A DNA stretch of 64,000 nucleotides from assembly GCF_009602425.1 (NCBI RefSeq), contig NW_022261849.1:187996-251995 (forward strand), read 5' to 3'. Position numbers and translations under genes: made by a program. Each line of letters begins with the position of its first letter. Positions within the stretch are counted from its first letter, which is position 1. Positions 1 to 13,800 of this stretch are shown one piece after another. Origin of the DNA: Actinia tenebrosa. Taxonomy: Eukaryota; Cnidaria; Anthozoa; Actiniaria; Actiniidae. The notes below the pieces were generated by a model that had not been told where the DNA came from, searched no databases, and worked only from the letters and a program-made list of their open reading frames with translations.

Positions 1-287
1 GGGGGGGGAGGCGCGTGGGGTCACTGCCACCTCACATAGAGGGTCGCCACAGAGGGTACCAGATGCAGCATATGGGTTCTGTGGAGGCTTAAAGCTGGGC
101 ACTGCCGGGAAGCAAAAAAAACGCTAACCATTCAATAAAAGTATCTGTCGTGGCCATACTCATTCTAGCCTGGTAACGACGCTCCTCCTTCTCCCTCCCC
201 CTTCCCCCTTCCCCCTTTACCCTTCGTCAGGCTGTTTTAAAGCGTCGCTACGCAGGCTATACTCATTCAAAAATGCATTTCTTTCAG

Positions 288-401
288 GCTCAGATGAGAA
301 CACAGTACGCAGGTCTAGGTGCGTCAGGCAGCTCGTACGGGTCGGTGACTGGTGGGGAGTCATCCGGAGAGAAGCGCCGCAAACTGGTAATGAAATTATA
401 A
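288..401 (+). CDS. Terminal coding exon of an unrecognised upstream gene (partial)
   Basis: A pyrimidine-rich acceptor ending at 287 (catttctttcag) is followed by 38 in-frame codons ending in TAA at 399-401. The peptide begins AQMRTQYAGLGASGSSYGSV and ends EKRRKLVMKL. It is Gly/Ser-rich in the middle, with a basic KRRKL stretch near the C-terminus that could act as a nuclear signal. An AATAAA at 1062-1067 would give a 3'UTR of about 670 bases. The CTG|GTAATG at 384-392 could instead be a splice donor, in which case this is an internal exon. I do not recognise the family. The rest of the gene lies left of the window. Seen: acceptor, open frame, stop and polyA signal. Inferred: that it is a last exon. 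Confidence 0.5.
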   Translation, partial: AQMRTQYAGLGASGSSYGSVTGGESSGEKRRKLVMKL

Positions 402-1802
402 TTTTGTATTCATCGGATCTTTTGAATAGGATACAAAAAGCGACAGGGAACCCCTCTTTTTTTACTTTTTAAGGGCAACTTAGCGGGATCACGGAACCAA
501 ACTGTCATTTTTACCATAAAAGGGGCGTCTCCGTTTTCTGTAACATTTTTGGTGACAACATTTTGTTATTCATCCAGGGCGCGACTCCACAAGGTCAAAC
601 TTGTTTTCAACAAGAGATAAAATCCCATTACTGCGAAATAGCCTTTTTATCAAAATTAATTTGCACCAGACGGGTCTCGAGTCACATGTAACTAAAACAA
701 ACTATTAATAGGTAGACTCACAAACCGCTGGAAGTGACGTATATGTTATTAAAATTTTTCTACTTTATGCTAGGCCATGTCCAGATTCAGCGAACTATAA
801 AGGTCTTCTTTTAAACTGAACTGAATCGTATCCTGGTGAAGGAAGGGGCCAAGAAAGAACAGAAGAGGCGCCTAATTTCAAGCCTTGTCAACACACCCGT
901 CGTCTTGGTAGATCTCCACTCAGATCAGCGCGCCACACATTTCAACTGTAATGGAGAATTTGGCCTTTAAATAATGACAACACTGTAAAGATCTAAGCAG
1001 ATATAGCCATTACTAACGAGCTAATGTATCTGCTTTTCATATAAGTGATGTTTTCTATCATAATAAAGAGGTCTTTGTTTTATTATTCGCGTGTTGGGCT
1101 ATTGAGTCAAAAGGGTAGAAAACTAGTTCACAACGATAAAATAAAACTACAGATATAAACTTGTTTTCTAGGTTTCTTCTTTGCGCATCACCCCCAGATA
1201 AGCTAGAGGGCAATAAGTATGTGCGTATTGCTCCTCTAGATAAATCTTACAGTAAATTTTACATTTTCCTGTGCGCTTTAATTCCCTTCGTCTATCTCGA
1301 ATCAAAAGGTTCTGAGCGGAAGTGATGTACTTCTGGGCCCTCGGGGTTCCTGACTAACTGGGCTTGGGTCTCTTCATTTTTGTAAATTATTTTCTACGGT
1401 GTTTCTCGCTCCGCAAAACCCAACACGGTAAATTCTAATTCTATAAGTAACTCATCCATGGCTTGACCTTGATTAGCACAGAAGTACGTCTATGTTATAA
1501 AAAGAAATAGTCTTTTGGCACGGCACGGAGATTCGATCTTTAGCAGGAAATTGAACATTGGGTTGCCTTTATTGAATTGACGTGAGAGCCTGAACCGGAA
1601 GTCTGTCAACTGTGACGGGGCTTTTGGTGAATATATGAATACATAAAGAGCAGCGAAGCGAAGGAGAAGTGCTGCACTTTATATGGAAAGATTTCCCTAA
1701 AACCCAACCAAAAACATCATCTTATCGCCTAAAACCACAGATCGTGGATACCACAAGGAAGAGAGAGTACAAGTACTTTAGTTTAGCTCCGTTTTTATCA
1801 AA
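402..1802 (+). promoter_or_regulatory. 3'UTR of upstream gene, then ELAPOR upstream region
   Basis: No gene is visible here. The first part, up to the AATAAA at 1062-1067 and the T-rich stretch after it, is the likely 3'UTR of the exon at 288-401. The remaining roughly 700 bases lead up to the ELAPOR start. ETS-like sites are present (GCGGAAGTGA near 1317 and ACCGGAAGT at about 1594-1602), and a TGACGTGA element near 1579 resembles the ATF6/XBP1 (UPRE) core. These are short motif matches and are suggestive only. Confidence 0.35.
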
Positions 1803-4800
1803 ATGGTCTCGATTAGACGGCGAGAACTGTTATGGCTGTTGAGCATATTGATGTTCGTTCAAATTCGTTCTTTACTTGGCGCCGACTGTAAACAGGTTGG
1901 TATTAATTTCTCTTCAAATTTACCTTCTTTTGTACCTAAATGCGTTTATTAATACCCATTATTAGTGCCTACATCGAATTTAAATTAAGATTTATCCCAT
2001 TTTTGTATTTTTTAGGAGGAAATCAAATACGAGTTTACTGAGTGTGATTCGAGTGACAAAAGATGGCGAGTTGCTGTTCCAAAAACGCCCGGTTCCTGTG
2101 AAGTCAAAGAAAACCCAACGAGACAGGAAAAATGCAGTATGTATCTACTTTTCATTGTTTATCTAGCTGGCTTTATTTTAGCTTTATTATCCTTTCCTGT
2201 GTCGAATATTTATAGCTTCCCCTTCGAGTGATGACGACCTTCTTGCGCAGACTAGCTAAACCCTTTGAACCGTGAAGTCTGATTATTCCCTCTAAATTGT
2301 TTAAAAAAAATCAAACAAGATAAACAACCTAACATATTCGATTCTTTAATATTTTTTGCCAAAAAAATTAAGAGCAGAAATTTGTAATGATTTTATTAGT
2401 ATTCCAACTACGTATGCGGAATTATATAAGTTTACTTTTGATTTCAGTTAAGAGTTAAGCTACGGTTTTCCATCACAATAAACCTAAGAAAAAAGCTTTA
2501 TTTTGACTTAACAAAGGTTTATTCAACCAAATATTTTCTAGAAACAAAAATGATGATTTTAGGGTATAAATATATAAATCTACAACGTCAACGACCTCAG
2601 AATTTGAAAAAAATAAGTGTCATGTTTTTGCGCGCTTTTTCTTGATCTCAAAATTACTGAAGTATCTTCATGGTGTTCAAATAATTGGTTTATAAATATT
2701 TAATATTTTGGCCTGTGATCGGAGATCAATTGTTTATTTCCAAACGACACTAAAATCTACATTTTATTGATTTATTTTTCAACTTCGTGATATCTTTTAT
2801 TCATTATTAGTATATTTTATTTATCACTTTCGAAGTGGGCCAAAGTAATAAAAGCCATTCTAATGTCGTCTAGAAATTTGAATAATTTAACTCGAATTAC
2901 ATATATTTGATTGACACTAAATTGTTAAGAAATGATGAGTTTTTTATGTGGACTTTTAACTTTTATGCCTCTTGCACGTTTTAGTATAGAAATTATCTTA
3001 ATGTAAAGATAAAAGGTGTGAGGATTTTATACCTAAATATATCCATTTAGTAATTATTACTACCAAATCCTGCAAACTGATTGGTTAATAATAGTGCCAT
3101 TTAAGCATTTATAAATAATTTATTTTGTTAAAAAATATAGATACATCAGATCATGACTTGGATATATTATTTCAAGTAGTACCCCAATGCATCTTGATAC
3201 CAATATTGTATTAGACCCTATGAAAATATATATGAAACAAATTTGGATTTAAGTAGTAACAAAGAATACATTGTTTTAATATTTAGAGATATTTTGATTA
3301 TTTTATGGTTGTTAGATAAGTGCAGAGTGCATACTTTATTTAAGCATAGCAGCCCTTAGGCTTAACCAAGTGAAAAAATATTTAGAAGAGATAACTAGCT
3401 AAAAACTAGTGTGAGCTGCCTCGGTGTTTCTAATGAAACAGTATTAAATGATAAAAAGGTAAATACATGAAATTATTTGACAAAGGACTAGCATCCGAAA
3501 CATTAATAAGTTTTTTCATCTTTTCACGGTGTATAATTTATCTTTTTATCATTACTGAAATAATATTTTAGTCTATATGTAGCATATGTAGAGTGGTTTA
3601 TGGCAGCCATGTGGAATTGCAAAACGATAGAAATTTTCTCTTTGGGCCAGGGGAAATAAATTCTTGTGTTATGCAAAAATATTGTATTGCTTATGTCTTA
3701 AAGTGCAAATGAACCCTTTGACAATACATTCAGTACTGATTCTGCATAAAGTAAATAGTTGATTGGTAAAATATTTCTTGATTTGAGTGATGCGTCTCTA
3801 AGTTATGAAGGTTTGTACTTCCAATCTGTTAATGATGATGACGTCAGGTAAGGTATTTGAGTGTTTTTGTTGTAACTAGTAATACTAAATGCTGGCCATT
3901 TTGAAAATAAAATTTTAAATAGCTTTCATGTAAACCATGAGCAAAATAATGATGCTTTTTAAATACTGTATCTATGAACCAGTTCGATTTTGTATATTTA
4001 ATTAAGCCTTAATAGACGTCACACTCATTAGCATATTGGAAGTATAAACCTTCATAACTTAGAAACGCATCACTCAAATCAAGAAATATTTTACCAATCA
4101 ACTATTTACTTCATGTAGAATCGGTNCTGAAAGTATTGTCGAAGGGTTCATTTGCACTTTAACATAGCTGCATTGAAAACAAAGCCAAATATAATAAATT
4201 GTCATCAAAAATAATAATACATATTATAAAAAATACAAGATGATTGATACCATTTTAATTTGAACTTATATTAAATTAAATATTAAATGAAACCATTGAA
4301 AACAAAAGGAATAGATGTGTTTAGTGCTATTTAGTTTTTGTACTAGCATTGTTAATTCATTTATTTGTTGATTTGTTTAAATTTACAAAAATGTAAAAAT
4401 CTTGGTTTATTTTTTATATTGTCTTTCTTTTTTCTCCCTTTTAGCATTTTCCTGTGAGCCAGGAAACTACCTTGACATAAACAGTGCAAAGCTTGAGTGC
4501 AAAAAGTGCCCTGTTGGTCATTACAGTGTTGGTGGTGGAGTTCGTTTTACCAACTGGGATAAGCTTCCTGCTGGCTTTGAGTCTCATTCATCGGAAATGC
4601 AGTATCGAAATTATGGCTATGACAATGAGTTTTCAAAGTCAAAAGGAGCTAACTGTTCAGAGTAAGAATATGTGTCGATAGTCAAACTAAGAAAACTGTG
4701 AACACCAAAAATATGGCTGGAATGTTCACTAGTATTCTAAATCTAATACATTTACCACGTACCCCTGGGTGGACGGCGTAATGCCTAACAGGGGGCTTTG

Positions 4801-7800
4801 CAACCCTATTGATAAGGCAACCAATAGATCAAATTAGAATTTTGTTCTAAGTAGATTTTTGTGGTATTGTTTTTTGCCAATCACATGCAAGAGCTTCTAG
4901 CCACTAAAGTCATTATCACGGAACTAGATTGATCATTTCAACCTATGAATTTATATACCTGTATTTTAGGTGTTCATGGTTTTCTTAGCTTAGTAGTAAA
5001 TTGCAGCCAGGAGTCGTGTATATGAATTTTTTACCTGTTTTCTGACTTTTTTAAATGCTTACACATATAAAAATGTTTAAATCACTGATCACTGATCTTA
5101 TCAGTATAATGTTTACATGTGTAGAAAATTTTGTAGTAGCTTGGGCACTGTTTGATCTAAGAATATGTAAATTCACCTTTTCAGGGCTATCACATGGTAT
5201 ATATCGGGTTGGATTGCGTTACAGTCGCTAAAAAGATCGGACATTGTTCTTGAATTCCTGTACAAATGTCCTGACTTTTAAACAAATTATTTACTTGGTT
5301 TGTTTATCTGTTTCTCTAAGTAGTAGTAAGAAAAGCTTCAATCAAGTTATCAAAATGATATTTTGCTTGTATTTATGAAGTTATTACTCAACAAATGAAG
5401 TAAATAATTTGTCGGTACATTTGTGCCCAAATCCAAGAACAATGTCCAAACTTTTTGGGGATCGTAATACAATCCATGGCTAGCGCCGAAGGGGGCAATT
5501 GATGATTAAATTAATTGTTCAAAGAATATGGTAAAATGCTACAACCGGATGCCCAGAAATCCCATGGGAAAAGAGAGGGTTTAAACTCACAAATGAATGC
5601 ATTATTCTAGGACTGGATGGCTGGCTCTTGGAGATAGTATTGCTACAACAGGAGATGGATGTACAGCACAGCTCTCCTATGCTGTAACAGTAAGTTAGAT
5701 CTTATTATTTTCCCTCGAGAATAAGATTATTTGTTCGGGTTGTATCCATATTCATGTGTCTTCTGATGCATGCGCAATGTCAAGGAAAGAAATGGTACTT
5801 TAGGAAATGACACATTGGTCTCAAATGGGAAAACATTGCATCAAGATGAATTAGGTTTATTATTGGAATAAGTATATTTATTAGTGAAATGAAAGATGAG
5901 AGGTAAAAGAGAAAGAACTCATTATAAGCGATGGAGCCCATTACCCAATATATTTTCAATATTTTTTGTGGTATTGTTGTCTTAAAATCGTAATTAGTTT
6001 CGTATTGTAATTCTAAAGAATTTAACACACAAAGGAGGAAAAACCTTTTCTCTGATTAAAGCTGAAAATTCTCCTTACAAGTGCGCATTATGGCACAAGC
6101 AACAAGCATAAGAATTTGACATGCACACACTCAAGCTTTCCTTTTCGTTGCGTGTTAGCTAAACAAGAACCTTAATTTTGAAATGACAATACCACAAAAT
6201 ATTGTCATGTCAAAAATATAAGAAACTTTTTTAGTGAATCGCGATACTGTTTTGTATTCGTTCTTAATATTTATTAGTCATATAGAGGCTTTGCACCATC
6301 ACATGATGGTAGCCATGTTAGATGGTCAGGAACAATACAATCGTTTTACATGGGAAAGAATTTGATTCCTGAGAACACAGGGATTTTATTGTTCTGCCAT
6401 CTAACCACAGGCAGTCCAAGCTGTATTATGGGCCTGGGCATGTGATACTGGTGCAAATTGTCCTCTATTTGTCTATTAATATTATTTTAATTATTTCAAA
6501 TGCTGATTATTTTGTTTTCTTGTAGTTGAAGAGAGATGGACATGTGAAGTTCAAGTACCACTTTACAGATAGAATTTACACTATTTTCAAAGTCTTTGTA
6601 AGTAAACAATTTCCACACTAAATAAAATATTATTTTATTTTTACCAATTTATTTGGGCAAGGAAATGAAACAAGAGAAAAGAAAAATTGAATAAGAGCTC
6701 AAAAGAAATTGTGGTAACGATGTGGTACCACATCAAACCATTTTATGCAACCAAAACAGCCCAATTTATGCATCTGTCAATCAAAGAGGTAAGAACCAAG
6801 ACACTTGGAAAATTTGTTGATGGAGCAGCTAAAAAGCCCAAACGACTTAGCATGAGTTGAAGCCAGTTTTATCTGGTTGTCTAATAATATCTGGTACTAA
6901 TAATATCTGGTGCTAAAATCTGGTACTAATTTTCAAAATTATTTTGAAAATTAGCACCAGACAAAACACAGGGGATGATCATAAATAAATGATAGTTGGA
7001 GCATGAATTTCATTTGTTACATTTCGATTGCAGCTTCGTAATGATCAGTGCAGATCATCAGTCTCAACAAGTGACATTTACCCACGAAACACTTTAGACA
7101 ATCAATGGCTTGAAAAAAAGGTTGGTAGTTGTTTCTAGAAACTGTTGCATGATTTTGTTGCTAACAGAAAATTTCTAGTATAAATAAGAAAAGAATAATA
7201 TTATTGTAGGCAGGTGTACAATGATGTCATTATTTGTTTTCAGTTCTAATGGTTGATTAGTTATTATTATTAGTGTCAACCAAAAATCTTTTGGATGCAC
7301 TAATTTCAATAAAGTTAGTCACCTGAAAAGCTAGAAAGCTGTTGATAACTGTTGATGGACTTGAGATCTTCTACCAGTTACAAGTTGACCTCCTCTGAGC
7401 ATCCTCAACTGTTGCAGTTTGTGTCAAAAGCTTTACTTATTGGATATAAAGCATTTCCCCATGATTCTTAGCAATCACAGCTTTCTAGGTTTTTGGTGAC
7501 TAACTATATTGAAATAAGTATATACAGTAAATCAACAAAGCAAAGTGACAAAACCCTTTTTTTTCTTCAATCATTGGTGCATTAACATGACAGTGGCATT
7601 ATGTCTATAAACATTACATTCATCTATTTCGATAAATGTTTTTACTAGATTGAGCTGAAGGCTGGCCGCAATCTGATTACCTGGGAGGTTAGTGCTATCA
7701 CAGGGTATGGTAGTAGCCATGAGAAGAGAGACCCTGTCTACATCAGTGAGATTGAAGTGCAAGGTAGGCATTTAAATTTGGATTATAGTAATGCAGTTCA

Positions 7801-10800
7801 CACAAGAGACATTGACACTGCTTGCTCACATTTTCTTTTGTTTTTCTTATTTCAACCACATCATGAAGATGGCTACGTACTGTAGGCTGAAAGCTTGGCA
7901 AAATAAATATAAAAGCCAGTAGGGCAAAGAAGGAAATTGCAAATTGAAGCAAATTCCTACTTCAACTTCTGGTTTTTCTTTTACATTTATTGTTGCCAAA
8001 CTTTCAACCTACAGTACAATGCTATCTTCATGGTAGACTCAAAATAAGAAAAAACACAAAAACAAACAAACAAACAGCATAAGATCATGGGCATTATGAG
8101 CGTGAAAAAAAATATGATCAAATGAATGATTCTAGAGAATTAACCATTAGAGTGCTGATGATGGGGCATAGGGATTCCTTCTCTAGTTCATTAATTATCG
8201 TTAATTATCTCTTGGTTCACACCAGTACCTAATATTACCGTCTAGCTTAATCTAGTCTCATTTAGGGTATGAATGTTTTCTAACAACTAAAAATCAATAT
8301 TAATGAATTGATGTTGTCTCTGTGTTCCTAGGCGTTGCATATACTTCAGAATGCCAGATGTGTGAACCTGGTACCTTTGCTGAAAAAGAAGGATCTGGAT
8401 TGTAAGGGTTCATGATTTTTGTGTTTGTACGACTGTCTTGTTTTTGTAATAGATATTCTAGAGCCTGTTCCATGGCCTTTAACCTTTTGACAAATTTATT
8501 GCGACTACTACAGATCTCACCGAACTGTGATGACACATCAAAAATTTGTCTCGCTACCACACCCTAATTTGTCCACTGACATGCTTACCTTTGTCACTGT
8601 CTGGGATCTAGCATACTGTAACAAAAGTAGACGTGACTAAAAAAGGAAAGTGAAGTGCTAATGAACTTTATGAATTAGTTTTTTTGTATGAGCCATTGAT
8701 GTATTTACATACAGGTGTAGTAATATTGATGTTGTCAGTTGATATTTAGTTTTAGTATTGATATTGTATTGTATAGTAATGTTTTTTAACTTTTTTCTAA
8801 CCAAGCTGCGAAGTCTGTCCAAAAAATACCTTTTCAAGCATTGGTTCTTCAAAGTGTTCCAAGTGTAATGAAGTGACTGAATTTTCAGGTAACGTTAAAT
8901 TTGTTTGCTGGCTTGACAATGAAATTTGCACAGGAACCTATTCTCTGCTACAAATTCACACCTTAATTTACTTTCTGTATTTTGGACAATGTCACACTTT
9001 CTATATCTGGTTTACTGTCATTTTTGATAATCTGCGAACTCGGTAATTGTCTGCTGCCAATCAAAAATAATCAGTTAGTACTTCTAGATCTCATAATCTT
9101 GACTGGCGGGAGTGAAAAACCAATTTCACAACAAGCCGTTGAAATGTAGGAGTTCTCAAAATATTGAAAACTACAGTAAAGCTGCAAGTCTAGCTGACAG
9201 TGCCTTGCACATGACTTTTTTCATCACTAGCCCTTGGGCTATACTAGAGAGACAACCCCTAGTCTGAACAGCTACTGGGCCATTGGCTAGTGATTCTCAA
9301 GTTTTACTAGCTCAGAGCCAGAGGCAAATTTTTACTAGTCATGGATTAATATATTACCGATAAGATCGAGCACTGTTAGCAATGCTATTCTTATTTATAT
9401 TCAGTGGCAATTTTTTAGTCAAATCCTCAGAGTCATGATAATAGATTTATAGGTCCAATTGTTTCGAATCCATCATCCCATATTTTTCTTAGTTGTTCCT
9501 GCATAGGGTTTTGTTTTTCTTTCTTTGCAAACATTATCATTATATAAGTATTCACCAATTCCACTAGGGCGTAATGCTTTGCCCATTTCAGACCATGTGT
9601 CAATCCCTCAAGAATAAGTTTCTTTGTTTGAGTTGTGTCTATATTATTCATGTGTCTTCTCATGTTTAATCGATAAACAAAGAAGTGATACTCTAGGGAA
9701 TGACATGTGGTCTGAAATGGGAAAACAGTGGATAAGGTCTATTCCAACAGATTTTAACCTCTGTTATTTTTTTAGTCTCTGGCTCAGCCAATTGCACAGA
9801 AAGAAAACCATGCACCCAACAAGACTATTACGATTCAAGAAGTGCCTGTGACAACGACCACAAAACACAGATCAAATATCAGTGGATTGAACCAAAGATC
9901 TGCCGTGATGATGTCAAAGGTGCTGTAAAACTGCCAGCATCAGGTGCTAAAGAAGACTGCCCTCCATGTAATCCTGGTATGAGGATGAACGGCACAGAGT
10001 GTATCTTCTGCCCAGCAAACCATTACAGTGATGGAAAACAAGGCAAGTTATTTAAAGCCATTAATTTTAATGTATAAAATTAAAATTCTAAAGGTAAAGA
10101 TGTAAAGGCTCTTTTCAATGTTGGTGTTCCTTCACACACACAGTATATTTTCAGCCCAGTAGTATCTGACTTTCCAAGGACTGCAACAATGCACACTTTA
10201 CCCTCCCTTTCCATCAGTGCTCTGTTTTAAGGATATTCAAAACTGAAGCTCTATGGGTTAGAGAAAAGTCAATTGTGTAGTTCCAGAAATCATCCATACC
10301 CACCCCACAGAGGAATTTGGAATTTCCAAGGGGTGAGGGGGTCAGAGAAAGAACAAAATTACAGAGTTTGTATGGAAGAAAATTGGAATTCCCCGGGGTT
10401 GGGAGGTGTCTTAAAAACATTCCTCCGTGAGGGGGTATGGATAATTTTTGAAACTACACATTAAAACATAGGTGGAGATCCTGAGGATGGAACCTACAGC
10501 TCCAAAGGCTGTGCAGTAACCAACCAGGAGCTACGCCTGCTGCTTACCCTTACCAATAAATGTTTATACTGAGAGAAATATAACTGCTGAATACACAAAG
10601 TTAATTTTACTATCGAATGATAATAATAATATACATTTTTAGACACGCATCTCAAAATCTTGATGCGTTTAAATCATTATAACTAAATCTTTACTCCTTG
10701 AGACCACATTAAATCATTAAAAAAATTAACTACTTAAATTAACCATAATCCATTGTCAGCATTGGTGGCACGCATCCCTTCCCATGATAATAAACTTTAG

Positions 10801-13800
10801 ACGAAAGGCGTGGATGTTGATTGACATGACATGTTGATTGACATGCATGTTGATTGACATGACACTAAAGACAGTAAGACCAAATATTTAGTCAAAGTCA
10901 ACCAAAATGGCAGCTATATATGACAACATAAAAAAATATGCACCCTAAGAATATTTTGATATGATTATCCCATGGTTTCATTCACTCATTCTTCCATTCA
11001 TTCTCTTTAGTAAACGTGAAAGGAAAATCAAATAAACCAAAAACTTGTTAGTAATCAAAAATAGGCATGCTAAGTATATTTAGTGTCAGTATCTGACACA
11101 CTTTAGGTATTTGTTTAAATTTGCATGCCCAAATACCCACACAGCACACTGAAAAAGATCCTTGGCCTCAGATCAACACATAGATCTGTAAATTTTTTTC
11201 AAAAATCGTACATTGTCATGATTCTTTATCATAACAGTCCAGACCGGATGCCACTAAGTTTGCACAATTCAAGATTACGAGAATGAGAAACAGCCAGGGA
11301 AACAATTGAAAAAGCCCACTTCTGCACATGTACATATTTTCTGGATCGTTCCAAACAGTGACATTATATGATCAATTTTTGTATCATTCAGATTGTAAAG
11401 CCTGTGCAGTCTCAACTTCTGCTGTCTATGGATTCGATCTCAAGTGGTGGAGAAATATCCCACCTCATATGAGAGCTTCGTGCTTTTCAATTTCAGGTGA
11501 GTGTTGCAAGTTTACAGAAAATATATATGTTCATGTTCTGAAGTTTTGTCTTTGAAGGTTCATAGTTAGTGTTATTCGTGGTTTCTAAGGATTCTAGGTT
11601 TTATTCAGAGGTTTTTTGTGACGATAAAGGATTCAAAATGTAGATATCAGGGTCAAGTCATTTGGGTGCACATCAAACTAGAGACTCGTAGACTTTTTGT
11701 TTTAAACTCTTGATCAACTTCATACAAAGTGTTTGAGTGCTTTGTGAGAGCACTCGCCTCATCTATGTAACCTGGGGACAATTCCCGAGTCCCCTAGGCT
11801 CAGTGTCATATATATGTGAGTAGAGTTGTTTGTTGGTTCTCTCCTGTGCTTCAAGGGTTTTTCTCTGGGTTTTTTTGTTTCCCCACTCCACAGAAATCTC
11901 TTAATTTCATTCCAGTTCAATAATGTAACAAGGGCCACAGGTTTGTTAGCCACTGGCTATTATAAGTGCTACCCTTGTCACATCAAGAAATTTTTTTAGA
12001 GGAAGGATTGTTTAATAGCTTTGTACTACATGTAACTTTTATTTTTTAAGACCGTGGATGTACCAATCGTCAAGGCTGGCAGCCTCAAGGTAATTTCATA
12101 AGCAGTGGCATCAACCATGGTGATGACGTCTACCTGGTACTCACACTCACAACAAAAGGATTTGGAGCTCCTCAGTCTAAGAGAGGCACATTTGGAGAGA
12201 TCAGCTTTACTTTTGAATTGGTCTGTCAAGGAGATTGTGTTTTTAGGTTCAAGCAGGTAAGATATGGAACATTTTGTTTGTCAGTGTTTCACCTACTCTT
12301 CAGCACGTACTCTTCAGCACCTCACACTCTGAATGGTTGACACCTATGCTGTATTAGTGAACAGAGCATGGTGTGATGATGCCATTTGCACATGCAGTTA
12401 ACTTTTTCCAAAGAAGCATACTAAGAAAAAAGCATTGAAAACTATTGAAAATCTATTTTTTAATTCTAATGAAATATATATAAATGCTGATTGTCATATG
12501 CCATTCAGTAATACAGTTCTTAGGAAGATGCAAAACACTCAAGAAGTGTAGAAGGCACTTTCCAGCTTGTGCTTCTTTTCACACTTCTTTCATGCTTACC
12601 AGTATGACCAGTACACTTCCTGTTTTTGCATTACTGAACATATGTGTAAAACTCAAAGCTGCCATTAATTTTATAGACCTGCTTAGAACTTATGATACGA
12701 TGGAGGGGGGAGGGGAGGGGGGCACGTTTGTACATATTTTCATTGATTGAGGAGTGAGATTAATCAATAGCTCTATTACAGCATTTCCATTTTTTCTTGA
12801 ATTGTAGAATCAGTTATACAAAGGACAAACCCAAATTGAGACCTGGAAAGGGGAACACACAAAGACAAAATATCGGTAAGTTATGATTTTTCTCTTTATG
12901 CCCAAAACTTTTGCTTGTGTGGGATTCTGTGAGACCAAACTTTACTGTCCAATGCTCCCATCACAGATAAAAATAAAAATGTGTTGCTATTATTTCTTAA
13001 AACAAAAACAAAATGAAAAAACACCATTAATTTGTGTGTTTCTTCAGTATAGAGCTTTTATGCGTAAAGTCAATGGAATTATGGAAAAACGACTTCCGGA
13101 AAGCAGTTAAATAAAGATTTTTCATACTTTTTCTTCATGACGGTTTTTTTAGTACAAAATTAATGCTTGCTGCTCAGTACAGTTTATTGTGAGCAAAAAA
13201 AGCTTTTTTCCTAACATTATTTCATAATTTAACAACTTCATCAGTTTTATTAGTGATTCCTAACTAGCTTGCTCCCTATTTTAGATACTTCATAACATCC
13301 CAAAGCAAAGTCACCTTCAAATGGACCTTCCAAAAAGTACCGTCGGAGTTTGATTTGGATGGCATGACACAGAACTATCCAAATGACAGGTATGTGCTAA
13401 ATGCATGAGGATTCCTTAAAGTGCAAATGAANCCTTTGACAATACTTTCAGTACTGGTTCTGCATAAAGTAAATAGTTGATTGGTAAAATATTTNTTGAT
13501 TTGAGTGATGCGTCTCTAAGTTATGAAGGTTTTTTAAACTGACCTCTTCCTCTTACATTTTTTTAATGTGTTTTTTTATTTACAATAACATGCATTTATT
13601 AATATTTAGAAAAAAATTTGCTATTGCTGTTGCTCGTTTTTCTTTTCTATTTTTTCCTTCTTTTACACGCTCATATATTGAATTCTCAAGTGTATAATAC
13701 TCCTTGAAAATTATCATTTTAGTCGTTGAATACTCCTTGAAGACTCAGCTCAAACACCAAACTTTGCATGAGCTGTATGCATTGAAAACAATAGATTATC

